From Prorocentrum cordatum (Eukaryota > Sar > Dinophyceae > Prorocentrales > Prorocentraceae), in contig CAUYUJ010016495.1 of assembly GCA_963575745.1 (NCBI GenBank), positions 42,501-106,500 on the forward strand: a DNA stretch of 64,000 nt, given 5' to 3'. Of the stretch, positions 42,441 through 52,049 are shown one piece after another; position 1 is the first letter of the stretch; each line of letters starts with the position of its first letter. The notes beneath the pieces are model-generated. The model was not told where the DNA came from. It saw only the letters and a list, made by a program, of their open reading frames with translations, and searched no databases. The position numbers and the translations under genes are program-made.

Positions 42441-42954
42441 TTCCTTTTCATTATCCTATTCGTGTCTCCCCATTTTCCCCCTCCTCACTTTCCACTCCCG
42501 GGGGAGTATCCTGAGATCCGACGTCGTGGAAAGCACGTCGTCGCGACAATTCACGACTGGAATCGTCGACCTTCACGGGGTCCATTTCGATCTGATCGTT
42601 CTTGCTCGGTAAAGATCCGAGCTGGCCCGATCCGATTCGACCTCGACATCCGACGACCCGATCCGTCCGATGCTTGCATGGTGCCGTGGTTCATCTTGGC
42701 GCTGCGGCCGACCCAACTCGATGCCGACATTGTGCTGATGCAGCCCGATTCGATGCGCATTCCGACCCGGTCCGATTTCCCAGTTCGATGTTGAGTCAAC
42801 ATGTCCTATCCTATTGTTTGGTTGCGCTATATCTCTCCTTCCGGATCGAGCTACGAGGCCTTCCCTCGGGCACCTAGGCCAGGCAGAAGCGCACGCTGAT
42901 AATTCCTGCTGCGACGCCCAGGTCAGGGGGGAGGTGGACAGAACAGAACATCCC
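42441..42954. repeat. CCGATTCGA-rich degenerate stretch, no gene seen
   Basis: CGATCC, CCGATTCGA, CATCCGACG and GATCCGTCCGATG words are frequent at 42560-42790, like 20.0-20.2 kb. The flanks hold no convincing ORF. Confidence 0.5.
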
Positions 42955-43120
42955 GTTGAGGTCCGCGTCGTGTCGACCGGCGGCGACCCCGCCGCTGGCG
43001 TTCAACGTTGAACTCCGCAGGCGACCCAGAATCGGTCGATGCTGAACGATCCGACGTTTCGGAATCGGTCGATCGTTCCAGGCTGAACGATCCCCGCGGT
43101 GTCAGAAGCCAGTGCCGAAC
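42955..43120 (+). repeat. Dispersed palindromic repeat family 1, full-length copy
   Basis: Contains GTCCGCGTCGTGTCGACCGG, GGCGACCCAGAATCGGTCGA, TGAACGATCCGACGTTT and ATCCCCGCGGTGTCAGAA. Palindrome 1 at 42997-43016 has the perfect core GTTCAACGTTGAAC. Palindrome 2 at 43071-43092 has perfect arms GATCGTTC and GAACGATC. Confidence 0.85.
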
Positions 43121-43519
43121 CTGCCGTATGTGTGTCCTCTTCGCCGAAGGAAAGAAAAACGGCACCACCACCACCTGGGGTGCCACCTCCAGTGATGAGT
43201 CCCACGATGCCTACAGTCAACCCGCATAGTCAGGATGGGCAAGCTTCCCAAGGGTACCCTTGCATCCTTGCCTCCTCGGTTCATCCTTGGCCACTTTCGC
43301 TGGCCGCGCCCCGCTCGAAGATTTTCGAAATGGGCGTCCAAGGCCCTTGCATCCTTATCGCGCATCCTTGTGATACGGGCCGACTGTATCCGAGCTGGGG
43401 GCCTGGGATGGCTCGAGCGGGGACGGGGGACCACACCACCAGAAGGACCCCCACTTGGGCTCCTCGCGCTGAGTATGATGCCGTCGTGCTTCCTGCTTCC
43501 TGCTTCAGGGGCCACAATA
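43121..43519. other. No gene seen; GCATCCTTG words
   Basis: CCTTGCATCCTTG, TTCATCCTTGG, CCCTTGCATCCTTATCG and GCATCCTTGTG recur at 43258-43372. Otherwise featureless. Confidence 0.35.
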
Positions 43520-43700
43520 GGGAGGGATAGGCACAGGGGGGGATGCATCGACCCCCAATCGCCGATTGATCGCCGATGGGGGCCCGATAGCCCCAACCTG
43601 CCCAGGAACGTGCGGACTCACTATCGGAGGCCTAACTACCGCCGATCTATCGGCGATGTATCGCCGATTCCAGGTCGACGTTCCCCCCCCCTGTCCCTGT
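43520..43700 (+). repeat. Dispersed palindromic repeat family 2, copy
   Basis: GGATAGGCACAGGGGGGGAT, ATCGACCCCCAATCGCCGAT, GCCCGATAGCCC, GCCCAGGAACGTGC (43600-43613) and a perfect palindrome CGCCGATCTATCGGCG (43640-43655), followed by ATCGCCGA and AGGTCGA. The order matches 48.70-48.88 kb. Confidence 0.85.
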
Positions 43701-43819
43701 CCCCCCCCCTTATTGTTGCCCCTTACTGCCTCGGGGCGGTCGTGTTATAACTCAAACCGTCGTTGAGTGGCGAGCCCGTCGAGCACGGCTCGCGCAGCAC
43801 CTCAAACGGGTTGCCAGTT

Positions 43820-44030
43820 GCCGGCGGAGGGGAGGAGGAGGAGGAAGGGAGGAGGAGGAGGAGGAGGAGGAGGAGTGGAGGAGGAGGAGGAGGAGAAGAG
43901 GAAGAACATCACCAGAATGGGAACGCAGGTGATTCCGTTGTTGAGGCGGAGGCTGAGGAGGAGGAGGAGGAGAAGAGGAAGAAAAAGCTCGCCAGAATTG
44001 GAATGCAGGCGATTCCGCTGTTAAGACACA
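43820..44030 (+). repeat. (GGA)n array with a duplicated coding-like unit
   Basis: GGA triplets (43826-43905, again 43945-43985) precede two related units. CAGAATGGGAACGCAGGTGA (about 43913) and CAGAATTGGAATGCAGGCGA (about 43995) each continue with TTCCG-TGTT-AG variants. Confidence 0.75.
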
Positions 44031-44257
44031 CGGCGATGCGTCCGAAATTTCAGCGCTTGGTGTGTCCGACATACCATATCCTGACAGTGAAGAGGGACTG
44101 CGTGAGAATTGCCAAATGGAAGGCCAGACGTTGGTTCTCCCACACAGCAGGAGTCGGTTGCAAGTACCAACCCGCCTTCGGCCACCAAGGGTACGCCAAT
44201 GGCGCCATCGGCTTCACCACCACACGGAGAGCAGCATCGGCAGGAGTAATCACCTGA
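43973..44257 (+). CDS. Possible small coding segment, unrecognised
   Basis: After the GGA array one + frame encodes ARIGMQAIPLLRHTAM and then KFQRLVCPTYHILTVKRDC and KWKARRWFSH, ending at 44257. The upstream duplicate unit encodes RMGTQVIPLLR in another frame. Three of the six differences between the units (TTG/CTG, TTG/TTA, AGG/AGA) are synonymous in this reading, which mildly supports it. Both other + frames and the minus strand (44050-44337) are also open, so the assignment is uncertain. No domain was recognised. Confidence 0.3.
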   Translation, partial: KRKKKLARIGMQAIPLLRHTAMRPKFQRLVCPTYHILTVKRDCVRIAKWKARRWFSHTAGVGCKYQPAFGHQGYANGAIGFTTTRRAASAGVIT

Positions 44258-44514
44258 AGGTTGCCTTCAGGAGTGGGAGGCCCCCCAGAGGCCAGCCCGA
44301 GACCATCTGCCCAACCTAGCATATGTATTCGGACCATCTAGGCGCAGGGCGGTGGGCAAGCAAGCCCCCGAGCCAGGTGGCTTCTTCCTTCTTGCCAGAT
44401 TCCCGTCGACATGTGGCGCTTTCGATGTCTAAGTCGTTGCGGTGACGGCTTGGAGCACAGTCGGTTCGATGGGATCATCTGGCGAGAGCGACGAGACCTC
44501 CCGACTCTGTGTAG

Positions 44515-44940
44515 GTGACCCGGTGCTCCCACTGGAGCCCTGGTATCACCCTGCGCTTCTCTCCTACACGGGAAGGCGGCACCATTCTGGGCGCTTGGAG
44601 GCGGCTTTTGTGCCCTGGACCTCGCCCCAAGAAGTTCGGGAATCCCAGCTCTAAGCACGTCTATGCCTCAGGCAAGCTGAAGATCTCACCAGAGGTGCTC
44701 GCCGATTTCCTCGGCTTCAGAACCCAGGGGACGCCACGCCACAGCTTCGTGCCTCTCCCAACTCAGATGCCCCAGCGTCCTGGCCCGAGAGATCGAGTGC
44801 CCATGGGGGGCGCGCGCCTGCCCTCTCCTCGCCTGTCGCGCGACGGGGACAGCGTGAGCAGCATCAGCGCCCCCGGGGAGCACCTCAGCTCGGGCATGCG
44901 CAGCTGCTCGAGAAGTGGGAGGATAGGAGGAGGAGGATAG
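44515..44940 (+). CDS. Doubtful ORF, unrecognised
   Basis: 141 codons with segments SSKHVYASGKLKISPEVLAD and SRDGDSVSSISAPGEHLSSG, ending in the following GGA array. Ser/Pro-rich C-terminus, no domain recognised. Could be an exon or a remnant of a mobile element. Confidence 0.25.
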   Translation: MTRCSHWSPGITLRFSPTREGGTILGAWRRLLCPGPRPKKFGNPSSKHVYASGKLKISPEVLADFLGFRTQGTPRHSFVPLPTQMPQRPGPRDRVPMGGARLPSPRLSRDGDSVSSISAPGEHLSSGMRSCSRSGRIGGGG

Positions 44941-45050
44941 GAGGAGGAGGAGGAGGAGGAGGAGGAGGAGGAGCATTATCAGGAGCAGCAGCAGGAGGAG
45001 GAGGAGGAGGAGAGGAGGAGGAGGAGGAGGAGGAGGAGGAGGGAGTACGT
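44925..45050. repeat. (GGA)n array
   Basis: GGA triplets with GCA interruptions, running directly into the RNase H-like remnant. Confidence 0.95.
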
Positions 45051-45065
45051 CTCGGCTTACACTTC

Positions 45066-45440
45066 TTGCCTGAAAGTGTTTTGGAGCATCCGTTGCTGCA
45101 TCCTTATGCGCTCTTAGACCTCCAAGGTAGCGAACGGGGTGACCATCCAGAAGCTTCCGATGTATGGATCTGTATTGATGGCTCCCTCCACCAGGATAGT
45201 AAGGAGAACGGGGCGCTCGTGGTTGTTACTGAGGTTGGGGTACGTTGTGGTTCCAAGTCTTTGCGGCGGCCCGCAGCTCTGAGTCAACTCATTCTGAGAC
45301 CCTGGTGAACCTGGGAATGGCACCCACATGGAAATTCACAGTGAGACCGCCGCCTTGCTTTGGCTCCTCATGCCCCCCCGAGGAAGATGTAAGCCACAGG
45401 CCTCGCGCTACTGTCGGCGGGGACAAACTCGCCGCGATAG
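45066..45440 (+). pseudogene. RNase H-like remnant of a retroelement
   Basis: The first frame (45066-45308) encodes DVWICIDGSLHQDSKENGAL followed by VVVTEVG, resembling the first two strands of an RNase H domain with the catalytic Asp in IDGS. In another frame at about 45325-45375 the sequence reads HMEIHSETAALLWLLM, resembling the helix with the catalytic Glu. The later Asp motifs were not found. If correct it is a decayed third copy of an RNase H-bearing element; the GGA array just upstream is similar to the settings of elements A and B. Identification rests on two short motifs. Confidence 0.4.
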
Positions 45441-46635
45441 GGTTCGCTTCGGCTGCGTACCATCCCGCCCTCGATAGTCATTAGGGAGGGTCTCCCAATG
45501 CCTACTGGACGTTGTTGACGCTGCAGCCCCTGCGCCACTGGTGGATTTGCCCCGGTCGCGGTTTCGCTGCCCCGCCTCGGGGGCCACCGCCACTGCAGAT
45601 CGCCCCCACCTTGCCCACACCGCCACACCGGACAGCTGGCTGGGGCGCTTCCCCCCTCGCTCTGAGGGGTCCCGCCCGTGCGTCACTTGCACTGGGCGTC
45701 GCGTAACTCCCGCCGTGATGCCGTGCACCGGCTAGAGGGGCGCTCCTTCTCCTCCGCCCCTGTCCCCCGCCCCGCCCCGCGTCTGAAGCATGCTGGCCGC
45801 CCCCTCCGCGGGGCCGCCGTGCGCCCCACCGCCTTGGGCTCCCCGCCGTCCGCCCAAGGGCGCAAGGAGTTACCTTACGACAGATGCCCATCCCTATCCC
45901 CTGGAGTTACTGCACATGCGTGTTGGCAACAAGCCAAGCTCTTCATGACAATCGTTGCTCATCGATGCTCAGTAAACCGTCGTCAACTCCAAGCTGGAGA
46001 CACCTAACGCTGACTTATCGCATGATGCGATGAAACATCCCCTACATCATAATCCTGGCCAAACGTTGTTAGCAAGAGCTTAGACGCACGTGTCAGACCA
46101 ATTTTTTCAGAAGCATGCACCCAGCATGCTCAAACGATCACATATCCTAACTCCACAAAATCTTGATGACCGCTGTCGTCTTCGTCTTCGTCTTCCTAAC
46201 TATTAACTTTTTGGCATGACAATTCGTCTTCTTCTTAACTAACTTGTTGGGCTCGGTCTGGTTCGTCTTCGTGAGTTTCGTCTTTACGTGTCGCCGCGGC
46301 AGTACGCCGCTGCCGTTCACCGCTCTCCCGCCGGCCACCTGGCTTTCAGCCGCCGCCGCCGCCGCCTCCCACCTCTCACTTGCCCGGTCACGCCCGCACT
46401 GTGGCTGCTGACCTCCCCCCTGGGTGCGCTGCGAAGCCGTCCCGCAGCCGCTGCCAGCTTGGACCTCCGCCTGGCCGTGCCCATGCGGTCACTGCAGCCC
46501 CGCTGCGTGAGTGCGCCCCCGCGCTCCACCTCCCTCCTGCGGCCGCCGGTTCCTCTCCTCCTCCCCTCCTGCACGCGGGGCTGATTCATGGCGCCGCGAC
46601 GTAACAATGTAAGAAGCTTTCCCTCCTCCCCCTAT
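45441..46635. other. No recognised gene
   Basis: 45441-45860 is GC-rich and open in several frames. 45890-46280 is AT-richer with GTCTTCGTCTTCGTCTTC (about 46171) and ATGATGCGATGA words. 46280-46630 is GC-rich again. No coding motif was found. Confidence 0.35.
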
Positions 46636-46780
46636 GTCAGGTCCGCGTCTTGTCGACGCTGCGGCGACCCCGCCGCGGGCGTTCAAGGTTGAACGCCGCC
46701 AGTGGCCAGAATCGGCCGCCGTGGAACGATGTGGCGACCGAAGAGATGCCGATCGTGCAAGGTCGTCACGACACGAACGT
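46636..46780 (+). repeat. Dispersed palindromic repeat family 1, partial copy
   Basis: GTCAGGTCCGCGTCTTGTCG, GGCGACCCCGCCGCGGGCG and the palindrome at 46678-46697 (perfect arms GGCGTTCAA and TTGAACGCC), then GCCAGAATCGGCCGC. The second palindrome is eroded. Confidence 0.8.
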
Positions 46781-47120
46781 GCCGTACTTCCCTCTGCGCG
46801 CCGCCAACCTTCGGTCACCTCCCGGCGCCGCTCCCCTTGCGTGCCCGAGCCGCCGCAGGTGGAGACCCGGCACCCCCACCCTCCCAGCGCCGCCGCGGGG
46901 GCCGCCGCCGCCGCCGCCGAGCCCACGGCGCCGGTAGCCGCGGAGGGCCCCGCCACGTCGGGCCCGCGCTGGGGGGGATATCCTCCTCTTTTGCCGCCGC
47001 CGAGCTGACGACGAACCAGTGTCCTCCTCCTCCTCTTCCTCCTCCTCCTCCTCCTCCCCTCTCCACCTCCTCTCCTCCTTCTCCTCCTCCTCCTCCTCAT
47101 CATCATCATCATCATCAACC

Positions 47121-47191
<71 letters not shown>

Positions 47192-47450
47192 GCATCAGCT
47201 CAGCATCAGCATCAGCATCATCATCATCATCAGCAGCAGCAGCATCATCATGATCATCGTCGTCGTCGTCATCATCCTCCTCCTCCTCCTCCTCCTGCTC
47301 CTCTCTTTCCACTCTTCCCTCCTCTCCTCCTCTTCCTCCTCCTCCTCCTCCTCCTCCTCCTTCTCCTCTCTCCTCCTCCCTCCCTCCCCTCCTCTCCTCC
47401 TCTCCTCCTCTCCTCCTCCTCCTCCTCCTCCTCCTCCTCCTCCTGGGGCA
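46781..47450. repeat. GC-rich stretch, then CTC, ATC and CTC arrays
   Basis: CGC-rich triplets (46890-46930) precede (CTC)n at 47020-47095, (ATC)n with a few CAG triplets at 47097-47270 and a further CTC array to 47445. Open frames follow the repeats. Confidence 0.9.
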
Positions 47451-47454
47451 TAAC

Positions 47455-48699
47455 ATGTCCTGGCAGGCCTATAGGAGTGCCGGGGCAGTCGGTCTCTGCT
47501 CAAGCATGGACTCTGCGAGCTGCTTTAGGCCGGCGCTCGAGAAGATCCTCGAGGGGTCGGTCGCACAGTCGCCTGGGGTGGCACCTGCAGATCTTTGCGA
47601 CAGAAGTTTCGTTGATGCTCGAAGTCATTCTAGGATCGTCTCTGCGTCGATCGGCGATCTCATCTGTCGAGGGGGCCCCCTCCTCCGCGGCCACGCGCAT
47701 GGCCCCGACGTGCTCGCGTCGCGAGAAAAGAGCACGGCGGGAGGCTGCTGGCCATTTTCGGCTTCCTGGGGGCCCTCGCGGGGCCTCGGGGCCGTCATGT
47801 TGGGGCTCTGGAGGAAGAGCCGGCCGGCCCCGGGGAAACGGTCGGGACTTCTGGGGAGCACGCGCTGAAGAGATCAAGACTTTGCATGTCTCGGGGGTGA
47901 CCCCTCGCCAGAGCGACCTGTGGCGCGGCCCTGACTCCGGATCCGCCGTACTTTGGTTAATTTTCCGATTTCAGACTGTGTGGGAAATGCACCCCAAACG
48001 ATATGAATAAGTAGGGCGAGTATTTCTGCCTCGGGAATGGGCGGCTAGTTTCGTAAATGTATGGCGGAAGCAACTGAATAGCAGGGCGGACATCGACATC
48101 AGAGGAGCTCGAAAAGTGGGGCGGACATGTCCGCCCTACTTGCGAAATCGCCCGAAGTACAGGCCGAGCTTCTGATCGAGAAGCATCCTCCCGAAAAGCT
48201 GGGGACCAGCGTTCCTCAGCGAACCTGCCGGAAAGCTTGCCCAGCTTCTTGGGCACGCTCGCCCCCTCCAGCGTCAAGAACAGGAGTTGGCCCAGGCTTA
48301 CTCTAAGAAACTTCAGGGGAGCTGGCCCAGATGTGTTCAATGCTGGTTCTCTGCATCACATTTTCGGCTGTGGGGCGAATCCGGAGTCTGGGCGCGGCCC
48401 CCTGCACGGCCGCGCACTGGAGGTCCCTTTGGCCCAGGGCCACCTCCTGCGTGTGGCCTAACCACTCCCCCACGCTGCGCTCCTGCCGATGCCTGCCGCC
48501 GCCGCCGGAGAGGGGCGAGTGAGAACCTGCCAGATAGGGCGGTGCTCAGAGGCAGGGCGGTCGTGGGGTGTCCAAAGTCTTTCGGAAGGCCTCGGGGCCC
48601 GGGGTGGTCTCCAGCATCAGCTGCGCCTCTTTGGGGGCGTTCCGGGGGCGCCGGCATCGTCCCGAACGGCCGCCCGGCAGCCGAGTGATGACCCAGTTC
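47455..48699. other. Protein-like frames on both strands, unrecognised; perfect 18-bp palindrome
   Basis: The + strand ORF 47455-47868 (starting MSWQAYRSAG) and the minus-strand ORF 47500-47877 (with NETSVAKICRCHPRRLCDRP) overlap, and neither can be preferred. A minus-strand ORF lies at 47957-48340. GGGCGGACATGTCCGCCC at 48119-48136 is a perfect palindrome, and GGGCGGACAT also occurs at about 48084. No domain was recognised. Confidence 0.3.
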
Positions 48700-48880
48700 A
48701 AACCAAGGGGCAACGTCAGCGGGGGATAGGCTCAGCGGGGGCATGCCTCGACCCCCGATCGCCGATATGAGCCCGATAGCCCACCTCGCCCAGTTACGTG
48801 CGGCTTCGCTACCAGGGGCCCATCGCCGATCTGTCGGCGATGCCTCGCCGAACCGAGGTCGATGTCTCCCGCCCCGGGGC
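48700..48880 (+). repeat. Dispersed palindromic repeat family 2, copy
   Basis: GGGGGATAGGCTCAGCGGGG, GCCTCGACCCCCGATCGCCG, GCCCGATAGCCCACCT, GCCCAGTTACGTGC (48788-48801) and a palindrome at 48821-48842 with arms CATCGCCGA and TCGGCGATG. Aligns along its length with 43.52-43.70 kb. Confidence 0.85.
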
Positions 48881-49950
48881 TCTTGGCAGGCCGGCCAGGC
48901 GATTCTTCTGGCTGGCCCCGTGACGCCACGAAGGCCCGCGGCCCCGCCGCGCGCCTCCGCTCGCGGGGCGCCGCTGCCGCCCAAGGGGCGGAGGCGTGGT
49001 CCTCCGAGCCGGAGGAATCCCCGACGGCCTCGTGGGCCCCGAGCGGCCGCCAGTCATGGCCCGAGCCCGGTGCCCCAGAGGCCAGCGCCCCTGGCCCCTC
49101 CGCGTGCCCTCGGGCTTCCGCTCCGCTTCCGACGAGACTTTCCATACACGCCACCACCGCGCGCCAGGCCAGAGCCATCCTGGGCCCCAGGACCAGGAGG
49201 GTGTGTAGACCCTCCCGGCACCGGCCAGGAGGGCGTACACACACCCTACCGGGGCCAGGAGAAGGCCCTGGCCCTTGGTCCGGTGGTGGTGTGCGGATGC
49301 CTTCTGCGCACTCGCTGGCTCGAGGCCAGGTGGGGCGGGGGGGGGGGCCAGCGGCAATGGAAGAGGCAGAGGACGGCAGCGGCGGCCAGGACCCCCTCGG
49401 GCCCCGCGGGCCGCGCGCTCCCTCGGGCCCGGGCGCCGTCGCAGGCAGCGGGCCGGAGTGGAAGGGCAGGCCCCAAGACCTGTAGGGCACGGGGCCGAGG
49501 GCTTGGGCAGGCCGAGGCGGAGGATGACTCGTTCCAGAGTCGACGAATCAGGCGCACTCCTCCTCCTCCTCCTCCTCCTCCTCCTCCTCCTCCTCCTCCT
49601 CCTCCTCCTCCTCCCTCGCCGGATTGGCCTTTGGTGCGGGCCCACCGGGGTCCCCTGATCGCTGAACGCGAAGCGGTGGTAGCAGCGGCTTGCGCGCCCA
49701 GGTTTGGCCACCCCGCGTCCCCCGTGAAGCCGCGCACCAAAGGTCACTCTCGCTCAGGGTCGCTCCTGCGTGTAGCCGACAGCGTGCTCTGGGGCGCTCT
49801 CGGAACGCTCCAACAAGAAGCTCTGGAGCGACCGCGGCGCCCGCAGACCTGCGCGCCCGTCTCGGGTCGGCGCTGGGCCCTCCCATGACGCCGACCCGCG
49901 AGAACTGTGCGGACCTCCGAAGTTAGTGTGCTGCGCAGCCTCTTTTGTTA
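48881..49950. other. GC-rich stretch with a (CTC)n array, no recognised gene
   Basis: Frames are open on both strands (for example 48743-49888 + and 48809-49747 -). A short GTGTGTAGACCCTCCCGGCA/GCGTACACACACCCTACCGG near-inverted motif lies at about 49200-49250. CTC triplets lie at 49557-49615. Confidence 0.35.
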
Positions 49951-50725
49951 CCGTACATCGACAACATGTTGCATCACTTTAGACGGGCCCTGGACTGGGT
50001 GCTGCAACACTCCGTCTCCCCCCCCTCCCCCCCTCTAGTATTGAAGGCATGCGAGGAGGAGTTGCTTGGAATGCCCCAGGCAATCGACAGAATGTTGCAC
50101 CACCGAGCTGTCTCGGCGATCCCCGGACCGGGGCCAATTTTAGAGTGGGGGGTGGGGGGGGATGAGATGGAAACATCGATTTGAACACAGTGCCCGGTGT
50201 CTTCGGCACCAGGTGGTGCAAGATTTTGTCGATGTGCCGCATTCTGGAACCCTCGGGCGCCCCACAGGCGCTCGGAGATCGCCCCGCCTTCCCCCCGCCC
50301 AGGTCACAGCCCAGGCGCTGGAGTCGGGGCCGCGTGGGGCTCTGGAGGGGGCCCGGGTCCTCGGGCGCCGCGCCTCGGATATATCGAGCCCCATCCGTGG
50401 CCGAGGCTCGCCGTGGCCAGACGGGCCCCATTCGTTCCCTGTTTGGCGTTCCCTGCGACATCGCAGAACAGCATCTGGCAGAAGCAGGCAAGCTGTCGGA
50501 GGTCCGCGCGGAGGTCTTGGACCGGCGCTGGAGCCCCCTGCCCTGGTGCGCGGAGCTCGGGGCCAGAGCGGGGGCGTCTCCGGAAGCCAGGCTCTGGACC
50601 ATGCCCTGCCCCCGTGGCGCCCACAGTAGAGGGCAGCAGCCAGGGTATGGACAAAACATCGATCGCCTACCTGGGGAACGCAGCCCCAAGAGGGCCCAAA
50701 GCTAGGACAAGCCTGCAGTCTCGTA
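49951..50725. other. Doubtful + ORF (50181-50705) and degenerate GACANNATNTTGCA motifs
   Basis: The frame 50181-50705 has a protein-like middle (PCDIAEQHLAEAGKLSEVRA). Motifs ATCGACAACATGTTGCATCA (about 49957), ATCGACAGAATGTTGCACCA (about 50084) and, inverted, TGGTGCAAGATTTTGTCGAT (about 50213) look like copies of one repeat. No domain was recognised. Confidence 0.3.
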
Positions 50726-50990
50726 CCTCTCAAGGGAGAGAGGGAGAGGTAGAGAGAAAGAGAGAGAGAGAGAGACAAACACAACGACAACACCGACAAC
50801 AACACGAACAGCAACAACAGCAACAACAACGACCACAACAAAAATAATAGCAGCCAACGACCAACAACAACAACCGCAACAACAATAACAACAACAGCAT
50901 CAACAACACTCATATGAACAACTATAACAACAACGATAACGACAACAACAACGACAACAACAACAATCACTTTACCCGAACGCTCAGTGT
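50726..50990. repeat. (GA)n then (CAA)n-rich array
   Basis: GAGAGA (50755-50775) passes into ACAACGACAACACC- and CAACAACAG-type triplets to about 50980, interrupted by GAC, CAG and TAA triplets. Confidence 0.85.
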
Positions 50991-51174
50991 TCTCACCAGT
51001 GCCAGGGTTTTCATGCGACGCCAGCCAATACCCCCACTTTGTGGGGGGGCAGTGCAAGCTCTACCAAATATCCACACGACTCTTCGCCACCACCCACACC
51101 CAGCTTCCCGCCCTATGACGTTCGGACACTTCACTTCGTGGCCTGCGGACGACCGTGGCTACTACACTGGCGTG

Positions 51175-51335
51175 GAGTACACACCCACAGAAGTTGTTAA
51201 GCCTACGTTCGTACACCCACAGAAGTTGTTAAGCCTTGTTAACCCACAGAAGTTGTTAAGCCTTCCACAGAACATCTGTTGCATATGATGCATATGGTAC
51301 ATGATACACATGATACACATGATTCGGACAGCGCG
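51175..51335 (+). repeat. CCCACAGAAGTTGTTAAGCC direct repeats, three copies, and ATACACATG repeats
   Basis: CCCACAGAAGTTGTTAAGCC starts at about 51184, 51218 and 51243 (spacings about 34 and 25 bp). ATGATACACATGATACACAT-type units follow at 51285-51325. Confidence 0.85.
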
Positions 51336-51885
51336 CGCGGGTGGAAATTTTGAAAAGTCGTGCAGGTGTTTTTCGAGGACCTACGGTGCGATTCGTGTGA
51401 TTTTATGATGCGCGGTGCTAAAATTCTTAAAAACCCAATGGTTTTTGGAGATTTCGGCGTGCGCGCGCGAAGAAAAAACGAATGTGTCCCGCATGGTATT
51501 ATTTGACAGGGATGATGGCCCTGGCAGGTGCGCAACCGTTGTCGCAGAAGTTCGAAAAAGTTGCTCGCAAAAGCCCGTTTGACAGAAATGTTTAAAAAGT
51601 GTTGGGTTTCCTACGAATCCGCAAGAGCGCGCGGGATGAGATTTTGACATTTTTTTGTTGAAAAACCATTGGTTTTTTGATGTTTTTATGTTAAAATCGC
51701 TCCGAACACTAAGCTTTTGGAAGGATTTCGTCTTGCGCGCGCGAATGTCCACTTTACCTTATTTTTTGCAAGGGATTCTTGAAATTTGATTATATTAGAA
51801 CAAGAAATGTCATTTTATAGTGTTTTTTGCAAGGGAAAGCGGGGGGGAACAAAACAACCGGATCTTGATCACATCGAATTACCTG
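51300..51885 (+). repeat. Composite repeat bodies, diverged copies
   Basis: GCAAGAGCGCGCGGGATGAG (about 51613), TTTTTTTGTTGAAAAACC, AAGGATTTCGTCTTGCGCGC, TTATTTTTTGCAAGGGATTC and AGAAATGTCATTTTATAGTG follow the order of bodies A and B at 31.7-32.3 kb. GGTATTATTTGACAGGGAT at about 51494 matches the trailing part. Divergence is high, so this is an older copy. Confidence 0.7.
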
Positions 51886-52049
51886 AGGCTTCCTCACGAA
51901 AATGATGAAAATGTAGCTGCGGCCTAGGCGGCGCAGGGGGGCCGTGCACCAGGGGTCCCAACAATAATTATTTTTTAGAATTAATAATGTTCAATAACCC
52001 CAACGATCACGACAACGACAACGACAACGACAGCAGCAACAACAGCATT

